Shown here in pieces: positions 43,391 to 55,413 of a stretch of DNA of 64,000 nt. The notes beneath the pieces were generated by a model. It saw nothing but the letters and a program-made list of their open reading frames with translations, ran no database searches and was not told the DNA's origin. Made by a program: the position numbers and the translations under genes. The DNA lies in assembly GCA_039707465.1 (NCBI GenBank), contig CM077643.1, positions 247,842,919-247,906,918 of the forward strand. Direction: 5' to 3'. The DNA comes from Rhabdophis nuchalis. Its lineage: Eukaryota > Chordata > Lepidosauria > Squamata > Natricidae. Position 1 is the stretch's first letter, and the number at the start of each line of letters is the position of its first letter.

Positions 43391-44404
43391 ATAATAATAA
43401 TAATAATAATAATTTAATTTTATATCCCGCTCTCTCTCCCCAAGGGGACTCGAGGCGGGGCACAGGCAATTAAAAATACAAATAAGACCACAGACAAAAT
43501 ACAAAATACAAAATTAAAAATGGATTAAATTGATCCTGCGCTAAAACCCATAAACTAAACTAAAAATTACCCCTAAAACCCCTAACCTAAAAAGAGACTA
43601 CCCAAGGCCGGCCAGGCGAAAAAAGTGTGTCTTTAATTTTAAGCGGAAGGAGCGGAGGTCCGTGGTTGTCCTGATATCGGGGGGAAGGTCGTTCCAGAGG
43701 GCTGGGCCCGCCACAGAGAAGGCCCTTCCCCTGGGCGTCGCCCGCTGACAAAGTCTAGTGGACGGCACCCGGAGAAGTCCCTCTCTGTGGGAGCGAATCG
43801 GCCGTGAGGATGTATGGGGCAGGATCCGATCCCGCAGGTAGCTAGGTCCCGAGCCATGGAGCGCTTTGAAGATGGTAATTAACACCTTGAAGCGCACCCG
43901 GAAGACGACAGGTAGCCAGTGCAGCTCGCGCAAGAGCGGTGTTACGTGGGCAAACCTAGAGGTGCCCATAATTGCTCGCGCGGCTGCGTTCTGGACCAAC
44001 TGAAGCCTCCGGGTACACCTCAAGGGGAGCCCCATGTAGAGAGAGTTGCAATAATCCAGTCGGGATGTCACGAGAGCATGAGTGACTGTGCGAAGGGCGT
44101 CCCGATCCAATAGGGGGCGCAACTGGCGTACCAGGCGAACCTGGTAAAATGCCCTCCTGGCCACGGCTGTCACTTGATCTTCCATGGACAGCCGGGTATC
44201 CAGGAGGACACCCAAGTTGCGCGCCCCATCCACAGGGGCAAGATGTTCGCCCCCTATGGCCAGCGATGGAGTCAGCTGGTTGAATCGGGCAGCCGGAAAC
44301 CACAGCCACTCGGTCTTGGTCGGGTTGAGCCTGAGTCCGTTACTTCCCATCCAGATCCGCACGGCTTCCAGGCACTGGCACATCACCGCTACGGCATCGT
44401 TGGG
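43391..44404 (-). mobile_element. CR1/L2-group LINE, copy C, 5' truncated
   Basis: AAT microsatellite tail at 43388-43411, then the 3' signature CCCGCTCTCTCTCCCCAAGG on the + strand. Very similar to copy A. It is truncated upstream of the region just after YADDTQLY. Confidence 0.9.
43598..44386 (-). pseudogene. LINE RT C-terminal fragment (262 codons)
   Basis: The frame is open and encodes the segment [20 protein letters not shown] through the terminal LKTHFFRLAGLG, i.e. the region after the catalytic YADD. Nearly identical to copy A (for example [20 protein letters not shown] in both). No endonuclease or catalytic RT core remains, so it cannot act. Confidence 0.9.
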
Positions 44405-44417
44405 TGCCGTAGCGGTG
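44384..44417. repeat. Perfect inverted repeat at 5' end of LINE copy C
   Basis: CACCGCTACGGCA (44384-44396), 8-base spacer, TGCCGTAGCGGTG (44405-44417). The right arm replaces expected LINE sequence and looks like a snap-back copy made at the end of reverse transcription. Confidence 0.8.
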
Positions 44418-45078
44418 TCTCATTTAGCAACAGTATTTGGACCGGATGTGCTATATACTATTTACCTGTATTGATAATTTGGACAGCTTGTTTGCTGCCC
44501 TATCCCCAAGCACTCCTTCCAAGGGGCCATTTTAGAGGACCCGGATCCTGCCCTGAGATCCCCCTTTAACTCCATTTTATGCTTCAGTTCCTCCACTGTG
44601 TTTGTCTCCTGGTGAAAGGCAAGGAAAAAGAGATATGCTAGTACTCACTCGCTAAAGTAAGTCTGGTGCAGCCAGGCGAGTGCTAACAGTGATGCCCCAA
44701 ATCTTGTAACTCCAGATAATTTAGGATTTGGGGGTTTGAAGTACACTGTGCCCTTAGAGACTTCACAAGGGGATGAGATCTGCAAATTCTTTTACTTCCT
44801 TTAAGGTCATGAGGAAAATCAGCTGTGCCTTTCCTTTGGGGAGAGTGACTCATTATGTGATAATTACACCTCAATGGGATGCCTTTCCCCCTGTAATTTT
44901 CCCACTTTAATTCAGAGGGCTTCTTTAGGGCTCAAAAAGAAAGGGCGGGGCACTTCCCAACAGCTGCCCAGTTGCAACTCTGTCCTTTCATTTCAGCACC
45001 TTGGGAGTGTTACAAGCCAAGGCTGAAACATCACTTAGTACACCTCTTCTTAATTAGGGCTGCTGCAGGGTTTCAACT
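44418..45078. other. Non-coding sequence, nothing recognised
   Basis: No feature supported. Confidence 0.4.
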
Positions 45079-45440
45079 GTTAAAAGAAATGTCCATCTGG
45101 GTTCAGTTCCAAGTGGGGAAAAAGTCAATGGAAACATGGAGACTGTTTGGAAATATGGTTTAATGGTGGGCAGGACCAAATGGTTTGAGATCCTGGGCAA
45201 AAAAAAAAGCACATGGTTGGGAAAGAGAGAGAGATTGATGCCCTCTCTTGGGCCCTGCCTTGGAGTTTCCTGTTCTTGTGTAAGAAATGTATTCTGATTG
45301 GTTGTCAGACTCCCATGGGGCCATGCAGGGGTAACTTTGTAGTGTCTTGAAGCCCAAGATTGGTTGAATCTTGCTGGGTGATGTAATCTCCCCAGGTGTC
45401 ATATGGTGAGTTCTGTTGCTAGATGGGTAGAGGGCTAATC
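45079..45440. repeat. Dispersed repeat, copy 1 (possible solo LTR)
   Basis: Starts TGTTAAAAGAAATGTCCATC and includes TATTCTGATTGGTTGTCAGA and CTCCCATGGGGCCATGCA. Matches 47267-47600. The TG start and CCAAT-like box suggest an LTR; the other end is not defined. Confidence 0.55.
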
Positions 45441-46371
45441 CTACTGATGGATCTGGGAAGCCCCATTTGATATGTGAGCGATGGGTTGCTCATTTCCTGG
45501 TTTAGCACCATGTACAAACTCTGGTTATCTGACTTACAACCTGGGAAGCCGATCTGGGAAACTACAACCTCAAATGAGCTCTCCTTTGACTAAATCCCAT
45601 TGTACTTACTATTATTTACTTCTGACCAAATACGCATCGGATCATGCTGTAATTTTCGAAGCAACAGGCTCCGGGTTTTTAGTATAACTCCAGCATCTTC
45701 AGAAAATTATAGTGTTCATTAAGCCAATTTCAACCATTAAACCAATTTTGAATTTGACATAATTATACAATGCAGAGATACATTCTTAAACCCTGGATTT
45801 CCCACAGTAGAACTCCATCCTGAAACTAAGGCAAACTGCTTTGAGAGGGAAACTACTTGTGCTAAGTATGAAATAAAGAATGCGTGCAAACCGCCAGACG
45901 TGAGTAGGAGTGGAAAATACAGACATATCCTCAAGTGCTGATTAATGCATTAATAAACAATAGGGCTTGTTAAATGGATGCAAAATTGGGAGGGAACAAA
46001 TCAATTGTGAGTCAACAAGCTCCCCCTCCCACCCCCTGTTAAGTACCTTGGAGTCATCTGCAAAGCTTTAGATGTTTGGCTACCATGGAAACCACTTGCT
46101 GCATTCCATTATACATGGTAGTCCGGAATGAAAGAGAGATCTCTTACCTTTCCCCAATTTGTACAGGTGTGCATTCTGTGCTGAACGGAATGATGATGCA
46201 GCAAGCTACTATAAGAAATCATGCACTTTGAAAACGTTCTTTCAACTTGGCGAAAACGAACTGCATTTGAGGTGGCATATTCCAAGTTGGTCAGTCACTA
46301 TTTTCCCTCCTTCCTAGCAATTGCTGTTAATTTGGGAAGTCCATCTTCAGAGGACAGAAGACAGTAGCTAG
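45441..46371. other. Non-coding sequence, nothing recognised
   Basis: No feature supported. Confidence 0.4.
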
Positions 46372-46614
46372 CATGGTCGTGGTGCAGCAGTGGTTAGAGT
46401 GCAGTACTGCAGGCTACTTCTGCTGATCACCAATTGCTAGCAGTTTGGCAGATCAAATCTCACCAGGCTCAAGGTTGATTCAGCCTTCCGTTCTTTCAAG
46501 GTGGATAAAATGAGGACCCAGATTGTTTGGGGCAATAGGTGGACTCTGTAAACCGCTTAGAAAGGGCTGTAAAGCACTGTGAAGTGGTATATAAGTCTAA
46601 GTGCTATTGCTATG
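46372..46614 (+). mobile_element. Sauria-type SINE, near full length
   Basis: Head GTGGTGCAGCAGTGGTTAGA, middle CAATTGCTAGCAGTTTGGCA, tail GAAGTGGTATATAAGTCTAA then GTGCTATTGCTAT. Confidence 0.88.
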
Positions 46615-47266
46615 GCACATCTATATTGTGACCTGCCTTGTTTCGATTTAGCATACTGCATAATCTATTTCCTGTGGACCGAAAATGAGGGTTTATGGCT
46701 CATTGTTATGTGGGGCCCTTGCCCTTGCGGCTTATTTAACAAAACATGGTCAAGAAATCAAAGCATAGAACAGAGATGGCATCTAGCCAGTAAAGAAACC
46801 AAGTAGGCTTGTACAAGGCAACCATCCTTTGATTTCGCAAGATACTTCAGAGGCCTCCTGTGACATAACGGGAAGAAGTAGCAAAAGGCCTGGGATGTTT
46901 GTTTTTCTTTTAAGAGGCAGAGATCCTGGGCTTTCCAAAATCATTTCAAAGAGGGATCTCAAAGGTGCTTTCTTTTTCTTCCTTGTGGAATAAGAAGAAA
47001 ACATTTCTCTTCCCTTCCAAGAAGCTTCATCAGTTCTGATGGTGGGGTGGTGGTGGTAGAAAAATAGATACTGACAGTTGAGATGGATGGTGGGGGTGGG
47101 GGATGGAAGGATAGACTCTGATATGGTGGAGGGGAAGGGAGGGAAGGAGTGTACTTCTTTGAAGTCGTCTGGTCATTGGCATTCTGCCTGAGAGCTCTTG
47201 AGGCCACTTAGGAGTTGATCTTTGCACCTCAGGGTGCGATTGGTTGTGGAATCTTCTTAGAACTTG
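46615..47266. other. Non-coding sequence with purine-rich GGT/GGA stretch
   Basis: GGTGGGGTGGTGGTGGTAGA near 47041 and a GGAGGGGAAGGGAGGGAAGG stretch near 47130 are imperfect simple repeats. No gene recognised. Confidence 0.45.
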
Positions 47267-47600
47267 TTAAAAGAAATGTCCCTCTGGGTTCAGTTCCAAG
47301 TGGGGGAAAAGACACTGAATTCATGGAAGTTGCTTGGAAAGAAGGTTTATGGATGATGGACAGGACCACATAGTTTAAGGTCCGGGAGTGGGGGGGAGGG
47401 AAGAGATGCTGAGTGCGCCCTGGTTTTATGACCTCTCTGAGCTTTTGAATTTGAGCTCGTATTCTGATTGGTTGTCAGACTCCCATGGGGCCATGCAAGG
47501 GCAACTCTGAAGGCTGTCCTGAGTCCCAGGCTTGGTTGAGCCTTGCTGGATAATGTATTCTTCCTAGGTGAGATGGGTAGAGGGCTTTGGGCAATTCCTA
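47267..47600. repeat. Dispersed repeat, copy 2 (possible solo LTR)
   Basis: Starts TGTTAAAAGAAATGTCCCTC. Shares the CTGATTGGTTGTCAGACTCC stretch with copy 1 in the same orientation, 2.2 kb away. No primer-binding site or purine tract links the two as one element. Confidence 0.55.
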
Positions 47601-47814
47601 CTATGGCTCTGCCTGAAGAAGATAGATCTTTGTTATGTATAATAGATTGGCTCAGGCCTTAATGGCACAAAGTTGGGGTGTGTGTGGCTGAGTTACTGCC
47701 TCCTTTTTAGGGGAAATATTCTGCCCTTTTAATATTTCCTAAAATACCTCATTTCTCTAGGAGAGGAGTGGGTACTGACTTCCTACAAACTCTTTGAAAC
47801 CTATGGTCCTCTGA

Positions 47815-47865
47815 GACCACTATGACCTGGATGACCGAGAATCTTCACAGGCATTCAAAGAGGCA
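47815..47865 (+). repeat. Fragment of unknown dispersed repeat
   Basis: TATGACCTGGATGACCGAGA then ATCTTCACAGGCAT matches 18421-18460. Confidence 0.55.
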
Positions 47866-47891
47866 TATGGTAAAAGTGGAACAGAGCCACC

Positions 47892-48285
47892 ACAAAGGTG
47901 GGTTCCTAGCAGTTCGGCCTGGTTCGGCCAAGTAAGTAGTAACTCAGCCGGCCATGCCCCTGAGCCAGTTCTATCTATCTTGCTTCTTTCGTCTGCACAT
48001 GCGCAGAAGCATTGTTCCTAGTACTGCGCATGTGCATGCGAAGCACGCACAGTCCCTCAGCGCATCCCTGAGGCTACTTTTGCTGATCACCAATTGCTAG
48101 CAGTTTGGCAGATCGAATCTCACCAGGCTCAAGGTTGACTCAGCCTTCCATCCTTCCGAGGTGGGTAAAATGAGGACCCAGATTGTTGGGGGCAATAGGC
48201 TGACTCTGTAAACCGCTTAGAGAGGGCTGTAAAGCACTGTGAAGTGGTATATAAGCCTAAGTAGCGGCAGCCGGAACCCACCCCT
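47892..48285. mobile_element. MITE interrupted by a SINE
   Basis: Ends ACAAAGGTGGGTTCC and GGAACCCACCCCT with a perfect 8-bp target duplication GAGCCACC (47884-47891 and 48286-48293). hAT-type, CAGTGGTGGG family. Confidence 0.8.
48068..48262 (+). mobile_element. Sauria-type SINE, 5' truncated, inside the MITE
   Basis: Contains TTTTGCTGATCACCAATTGC, GTTGACTCAGCCTTCCATCC and tail GAAGTGGTATATAAGCCTAA. Lacks the tRNA-like head. Confidence 0.83.
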
Positions 48286-48293
48286 GAGCCACC

Positions 48294-49059
48294 CATTTAG
48301 CGATTTGCTCTCTCACACACACACCAAGCACCCATTCTTTCAACAATTCAACTGCAGTATAAAAAGGTGGGAGGAGCATGGGAAAACAAAAAGCAAAACT
48401 AGAAGCACAGTGGCTGGGGATGATGTCATACATATCTGGGTTACACACATCTTCAAAGGGATGCTCTGCTTTGAGAAACTTTCAAAGGAAACACCCTTTT
48501 GAAACACCTCTGGGAAGCATCACATTCCCTTGATTCTGAGTAGAGCAGCGGCAGGCCCTTTTCCCAGCCAAAGTGGCTTTTGCCTGTGCTCAGAGGTCCG
48601 GTCCTCGGCTCCCCATGCTTCTTCAGTTTGAGGCAGAACAATATGCCTCCTTGTAGTAGATTGTCATCTATTTACAAAAGCTTAATGTAAGTGCCCCAGC
48701 AAAAGTGAGAAAACAAAGCCAGGCTCTTCCCAGGCCTATTCTGAAAACATGCTTAACGACTGTAATCAATCTAAAAAAAGCCACAGATGTAGTAAATGTT
48801 GAGTTAAAATGTACGACGTCATGCTGCAGTTATTTTAGAACCTTCTCCATCAAAAACAATTGCATCCCAAATCGTGTTTTCATAGGGAGTAGCCTGACAA
48901 GGCATTTATTTGGTTTTCATGGGAGTGTCAAAATAATGCTGTGAATTCTTCCTGCTGAAAATAGAAAGTCATACTCCCAAGTGAAGATGAAATAACATCT
49001 TCATATAAGAGAATTCTTAAGTGTAAAATGAAGAATAAACACAGCCTCAGCAGCTCTTT
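48294..49059. other. Non-coding sequence, nothing recognised
   Basis: No feature supported. Confidence 0.4.
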
Positions 49060-49067
49060 CCCTATAG

Positions 49068-49173
49068 CAGGGGTCTCCAACCTTTGCAACTTTAAGTCTG
49101 AAGGACTTCAGCTCCCAGAATTCTCCAGCCAGCAAAGCTTCAGACTTAAAGTTGCAAAGGTTGGAGACCCCTG
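49068..49173. mobile_element. hAT-type palindromic MITE (106 bp)
   Basis: Starts CAGGGGTCTCCAACCTTTGC and ends with its reverse complement. Perfect 8-bp target duplication CCCTATAG (49060-49067 and 49174-49181). Same family as 21310-21406. Confidence 0.92.
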
Positions 49174-49181
49174 CCCTATAG

Positions 49182-50366
49182 GACCTGTTGCTCTTCCTTT
49201 GTAGTTCATGCTAGTTAGTTTTGAACCAGCCTAAATCGATGCTTCCCGTTCACACCTTGACTCTGTGACTGGGATGAATCTATAAAACGCCGTGAGGAGC
49301 CGACATTCCCAGGGTTTGTTGGTTCTCTTCCTATTCAGACAATATAGGTAACCACAAGATCTTTTCCTTTCAATGTGTTTTTAAAATATCCAAATATGAT
49401 CTCTTGCTAATTTGCAAGTCCACTGAAGGTGCTTCTTTTAGTAATTCTGTCTTAGTGTTTATCCACACTGCCTAGTTACTGTACTGTACAATTGTAAAAT
49501 TATGTTAATTTTTTACTTGTAAATAAATATGCACTTGTTCAAAATCCAGCAGAAATGTAGGTGGTTTTAAATTACACTTTTTCTTTCTCTGGGTTTTCTA
49601 CTTTTCCCTGTGTTTCTTTTTCATAACTCTAGTGGTGTACCATTTCATTGGTTTTCCCCCCATAACTGGATGGCTTTTACTCTTAGCTCCCAAATAACCC
49701 TAATAAAAGCCTATTGGTGCCTGGAAAACATCTGAAATAGGTTAACACTGGAGATTTATTGTTGTTGTTTAAAGCACATGGAAAACTGGGGAGCTCACAG
49801 GCAGAAACAACGATTAAAAATTCTGCAGGATTGTGATTCACCAACACTCTATGAGACAAAAATTAACCCTTTGAGCTACGATGGCACTTAAAATGAAAAG
49901 GTATTTTTAACAGGCATTAGAAAACCAGGCGATGCATCCGAAGGGCCATTTGATCTTCTGCAAAAGTAAAAGCGAATAAGTAAAAGCTCAGATTAGCTTG
50001 CAACAGATTGAGATGTTTTTTCTCTAACAAAAGCATTTGAGTAGAAGTGTTTTTGGGAACTGAAGGAGAACACAAAATGCACCCAAAGGTTGCTTTGAAG
50101 GAGAATGGGGGATTAATAGAGGGCAGAATCATTTGTTTCTGCCTTCCAGGAAAAAAAATATACAGTTTGCTTGTTTTGGCAACAAGGCAATTGGGTAGAG
50201 CAAATAAACCCTCAGGTTCTTAAACTAGCTGAGGGTCAAGTTGGCATGAGTGTGGGACAGAAACAGAAAGGGCAGGTATGCTCTCAGATATCATAGAGTT
50301 CCACTTCAGCACACATGCTTTCTGAATCATCCTCCTTGTTTCTTTCATTAAAAAAAAACTGGATTC
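49182..50366. other. Non-coding sequence, nothing recognised
   Basis: AT-rich; no feature supported. Confidence 0.4.
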
Positions 50367-50374
50367 CATTAATC

Positions 50375-50816
50375 CAGGGGTCCCCAACCTTTTTGGCACC
50401 GAGGACCGGTTTCATTTTAAAGAAAATTCTGCAGACTGGTGGGCAGGGCTCAGACGGCGTAGAGGGGGAGCGGGGGGTGGAGGGGGAACAGGCAGAGCAT
50501 GCACACACGGGGGGGTGAGTTGGCTCACTTGCCCCTCTCGCTCCCCCAACAGTGCAAGCGGCCGTGCCTGCGCTCTCCCGCCCCTGGCGTGCGCTCTGCC
50601 GAGGGGGCTGCCCCCTCCTCCCTCCCCCTCCTCTCCGGCCCTTTCTAAGAGTTGTGCATGGCTCGGCCGGTGTAGAGGTGGAGCGGAGGGGAGAGGGGAA
50701 CAGGCGGAGCATGCGCGCATGGGGGGGGGGGGATGAGTTGCACCGCTCACTGGGACCCGGTTCCCATCAAGCCATGGACCGGCACCGGTCTGCGGCCCGG
50801 GGGTTGGGGACCCCTG
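50375..50816. mobile_element. hAT-type non-autonomous element (442 bp), GC-rich
   Basis: Starts CAGGGGTCCCCAACCTTTTT and ends GGGGTTGGGGACCCCTG. Perfect 8-bp target duplication CATTAATC (50367-50374 and 50817-50824). Internal direct repeats around GGGAGAGGGGAACAGGCGGA and GGAGGGGGAACAGGCAGAGC. Open frames here are GC artefacts; no transposase. Confidence 0.93.
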
Positions 50817-50824
50817 CATTAATC

Positions 50825-51289
50825 TCTTCTTTTGAGTTGCAGTCTGGAGGGGTTTTCTTGCCGGCTTCAGGATGTTGTCTTCCTAAGCTTAGCCTAGCAT
50901 CTGCCCATGCTACAGGCCATGGGGAAGAAATCCTGGAAATGACAGGCTGCCTGAATGCCTCTAATCCAGGTGTGAGTTTGTTGAGGGCATCCATTCCCTC
51001 TCAAATCCCAATTATCATCTGCCATTGTTTTTCTACCCTGAGCCAAGGGATAGTCTTAAAGTGCCTCCAAAGAATAATAGAGAGAAGAAGAAAACATAGG
51101 TGACGGTGTCCTATTTAGCAAGGAAGTAAACACGTTTGTTCCTGATTTTAAAAAGGCAGTGGTTAATCTTTTTCAAAAGCAATATAAAAAATATTTTACT
51201 CCTTGCTGCACATTTGAGGAAAATGGGGAGACAGGGCTTATTCTCATCTCAATGTGGGACGATTTTGGGACTGAGACTGGAAATATGTA
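50825..51289. other. Non-coding sequence, nothing recognised
   Basis: No feature supported. Confidence 0.4.
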
Positions 51290-54200
51290 TTTATTGCTGC
51301 TCCCCCACCACACCCTCCCCTCGCCTACCCTTTATTCCTCCGGGATTACCTTTCCATTTTACCTTTCCATTCTTACTACTTTATCATTTACCATCTATGT
51401 ATTTTTATCATCTATTTATTATCTTTTAACACCAGATTGTTTTTATATGCCCTTCCTCTGCTGTAAATTGACTTGCTATTGACTTGCTATTTTTACCAAC
51501 TTATGCTACCTCCCTTTTAGAGCCAGGACTGTTTTATATGCTACTGTATTCAAGGACAGATCTCCTCTGTCTGCGAGAGTCTCCCCTCTCGCAGCTGTGG
51601 CCCCCCGATCTATCTGGGGCCCACCTTAAGGATGGGTTGTTGAACCCTGAGAGGTGGGCAAAACGTAAGCTCAGGGGATTTCTGGGTAAATTTTTAATCC
51701 GATTTTTAGGGGGTCCCAGGGTGGGGGGGAGGGATAGTCAGGTGGGAGGGCGACAGATTATAGGGCCGGCTAGCGGAAGTAGGGAAACGGAGGAGGGGGA
51801 AGGGGGGGTCGTTTCCACTGAGGTGTTTCCCATCAATCTGGTCTTGGGGAGGGGCAGGGGCGGTGGGAGACGGGAGGAACATCACCAGCTGGAGGACCGT
51901 GGCCGCTGGCTACGGGCGGTCACGCGTTCCAACCCCCCATACTCCCATCGCAGGCTAGGAGGGCAAGAACCACAGACCCGGGGCCCTAGGCTGATGCTAT
52001 GCAACGCCAGGTCCGTGGTGCAAAAAGCCCCCCTCATCCATGACCTTGTGTCAGAGGGGGACCCGGATCTGGTAGGTATTACGGAAACCTGGTTGGGCCA
52101 CGAGGGAGGTCATCCCCTCGTAGAAATGTGCCCACCAGGCTACCGAGCCTTTTATCAGCCTAGGGCCCTAGGGAGGGGTGGGGGGTGGCGATTATGGTTA
52201 GGGAAGGTCTTGAGCCAAAGGAGACCACGATCCCCCAGATGACCGGGTGCGAGTCCCTCCTCGTGAAATGGGGCCTAGGGAGGCAGTTGGGCGTGTTAGT
52301 TGTATACCTGGCTCCTCGCTATGCAACAACAGCCCTGCCCGAGCTCCTAGAGGTGATAGCCGAGGCGGCGGTTGAGACCCCCAGACTTTTGGTCATGGGG
52401 GACTTTAACCTGCCGTCGGTAGGCGAAACCTCTGGTGCAGCTCGGGAGTTCATGGCTTCCATGGCAGCCATGGACCTGACCCAGGTAGTTTTGGGCCCTA
52501 CCCACGAGGGTGGACACACCCTGGATCTCATCTTCGTCTCGGGACAGTGGAGTCGTGATCTGGGAATAGGGGATTTAGTCATCACACCCCTGTCATGGAC
52601 AGATCACGCTCTCCTTCGGCTCGACTTTCCGATCGCTACACCCCATCGCGGGGAGGCGGAACCGGATATTCCTATATGGTTCCGCCCCAGGCTTCTGATG
52701 GACCCGGTAAGGTTCCAAAGGGAGCTTGGGCCAATTCCTGTGGACTTGCCCCGCGACTCGACTGAGGACCTAGTGGCCGCATGGTTAAGTGCGGCCGCGG
52801 GGGCCTTGGACCAAGTCGCGCCCAAGCGGCCTCTCTTGCGGCGACGATCCACCCGGGCTCCTTGGTTCACCGAGGAGCTTAGGGAGATGAAGCGCCACAA
52901 GAGACGCCTAGAGAGCAGATGGAGATCCTCTCGCTCCGAAGCCGACCGAACACTAGTGAGAACCTACATTAGGACTTACTTGGTGGCGATAAGAGTGGCC
53001 AAACGTGAGTATTGTGCCACTCTTATTGCATCCGCAGATAACCGCCCTGCCGCCCTGTTTGGGGTGACCCGCTCCCTCCTTCAACAGAGGCCGCGGGAAG
53101 CCCCTCTACAGGGTCGAGCAGAGGAATTTGGGATTTATCTGCAGGAGAAAATCACTCGGATTCGGAGCGAGCTGCCCTCCATCGACAGTGGTCCAGCTGA
53201 GCGGTCCGAGGTTGCTCTTGAGACACCATCTTGGGAGGAGTTTGATTTTGTTACTACCGAGGATATGGACAAGTTGTCAAAGAGACTTAGGGCTACCACA
53301 TGTTTATTGGACCCGTGTCCCTCCTGGCTTGTACTGGCATCCTGGGAGACGACACGAGGCTGGCTCCAGGGCATTGTCAACGCATCTTTGAGTGAGGGGT
53401 CCTTGTCTGCCGTCTTGAAAGAGGCGGTAGTAAGGCCCCTCCTCAAGAAGCCGTCCCTGGATCCAGCATTACTAGAGAACTATCGTCCCGTCTCCAACCT
53501 TCACTTTTTAGTGAAGGTTGTTGAGAGTGTGGTGGCCCAACAGTTTCCGCGACACTTGGAGGAAGTTGATTATCTAGACCCGCGCCAGTCCGGCTTCCGA
53601 CCCGGGCATAGCACAGAGACGGCATTGGTCGCGTTGGTTGATGATCTCTGGAGGGCGCAGGATAGAGGATATTCCTCTATCCTAGTCCTATTAGACCTCT
53701 CAGCGGCTTTTGATACCATCGACCATGGTATCCTATTGCGCCGACTGGGGGGGTTGGGGCTGGGAGGCACCGTTCTACGGTGGTTCTCTTCCTACCTCTC
53801 TGGTCGGTCGCAATATGTGTTGGCAGGGGGGCAGAGGTCGGCCTCGAGGCCCCTCGTATGTGGGGTACCTCAAGGGTCGGTCCTCTCGCCCCTACTGTTC
53901 AACACATACATGAAGCCGCTGGGCGAGATCATCCGTGGTTTTGGGGTGGGATACCATCTGTACGCTGATGATACTCAGTTGTACATATCCACCCCAGACC
54001 ACCCCAACGATGCCGTCGAGGTCATGTCCCGGTGTTTGGAGGCCGTACGGATCTGGATGGGTAGTAACAAACTCAGGCTCAACCCATCCAAGACTGAGTG
54101 GCTGTGGCTTCCGGCACCCCGGTTCAGCCAGATTATTCCAACTCTGGCCATTGGGGGCGAAACACCGGCCCCCGTGGAGAGGGCGCGCAATTTGGGTGTC

Positions 54201-55000
54201 CTCCTGGATTCCCGGCTGTCAATGGAGGACCATGTGGCGGCCGTGGCCAGGGGGGCTTTCCATCAGGTACGCCTGATGCGCCAATTGCGGCCCTTACTGG
54301 ACCAGGCTGCCCTTCGCACAGTCACTCAGGCCCTCGTGACCTCTCGACTCGACTACTGTAATGCTCTCTACATGGGGCTTCCCTTGAGGTGCACTCGAAA
54401 GCTGCAGTTAGTCCAGAATGCAGCCGCGCGGGTGATTATGGGAGCGCCTAGACACTCCCACATAACACCTATCCTGCGCGAGCTGCACTGGCTTCCTGTG
54501 GTCTTTCGGGTGCGCTTCAAGGTTCTGACGACCATCTTTAAAGCGCTCCATGGCTCGGGGCCTAGTTATATGCGAGACCGCCTCCTGCCCCATACATCCC
54601 TCAGACCAATACGCTCCCACAGAGAGGGCCTCCTCAGGGTGCCGTCGGCCGGACAATGCCGACTGGCGACACCCAGGGGGAGAGCCTTCTCTGTGGCAGG
54701 TCCAGCCCTTTGGAACGACTTACCCCCTGAACTTCGCACCATCTCTGACCTCCGCCTCTTCCGCAAGTGTCTTAAGACACATTTGTTCCATCTAGCCGGC
54801 CTAGCGTAGCCCCCTATACTGACTTTTAGATAGTTTTTAAATTTGGGGATTTTAATCTGGTTTTAGCACAGGTTCTATTGAATTAGTTTTTTAAATTTTA
54901 TATGATGTTTTGTATGTATTTTAATTTTCCTGTGCGCCGCCCTGGGTCCGTTTGGAGAAGGGCGGGGTATAAATTGAATAAATATAATATAAATATAATG
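51290..55000 (+). mobile_element. CR1/L2-group LINE, copy B, longest copy
   Basis: Carries upstream leader sequence (about 51290-51992), endonuclease/RT coding and the full 3' UTR ending TGTGCGCCGCCCTGGGTCCG then GGCGGGGTATAAATTGAATA and an AATATA-type tail. The 5' boundary is estimated; no target duplication found. Confidence 0.83.
51993..54809 (+). pseudogene. LINE endonuclease/RT protein with one frameshift
   Basis: The endonuclease starts at [19 protein letters not shown] in one frame, which is lost at about 52180 inside a G-rich run (GRGGG). The next frame carries the rest, from MAIMVREGLEPKETT at 52185 to 54809 (874 codons): [23 protein letters not shown] (about 52185-frame residues 498-513), [23 protein letters not shown] (about 593-602) and [15 protein letters not shown]. 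Only this one break was noticed. It belongs to a different subfamily from copy A (PTLAIGGETPAPVERARN here, [18 protein letters not shown] in A). The upstream open frame (51484-51992) has no recognisable ORF1 domain. Confidence 0.85.
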
Positions 55001-55143
55001 TAGTATAGCTAATGTTTGGCGTTACCTTTTAAAAATCTCTTTATTGGGTATGATAGAACGAAGGATCAGAAGCCTCTGCAGTGAAGCAGTGATGCCAAAA
55101 TGACAACCGTGGGATAGCCTCATTCTGCAACTGCTGCCTGGAC

Positions 55144-55405
55144 CAGTGGTGGTATTCAGCCAGTTCAGACCGGTTTAGGCAAACCAGTAGTAGCAAACTG
55201 CAGGTGGGCCCATTCCCCCGCTCCGACTCTATGCCATCCTATTTAGCCACGTTTTCTAAGCTGCATGCATGCACACAAGCCCCGTGCATGAACAAAGTGC
55301 ATGCGCAGAAGGTGCATGCTATCATGAAATGAGAGTGCGCACGTGCACGCTCACAGTTTCGGTGCGTGGTGAAGCAGTGGTAAAATTATGTGAAACCCAC
55401 CTCTG
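55144..55405. mobile_element. hAT-type MITE (262 bp)
   Basis: Starts CAGTGGTGGTATTCAGCCAG, ends GTGAAACCCACCTCTG. Perfect 8-bp target duplication GCCTGGAC (55136-55143 and 55406-55413). Confidence 0.9.
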
Positions 55406-55413
55406 GCCTGGAC

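Noticed and set aside
50284..51103. Several Pro/Arg/Gly-rich open frames
   Set aside because: They lie in a GC-rich hAT MITE with exact ends and an 8-bp duplication; no domain recognised.
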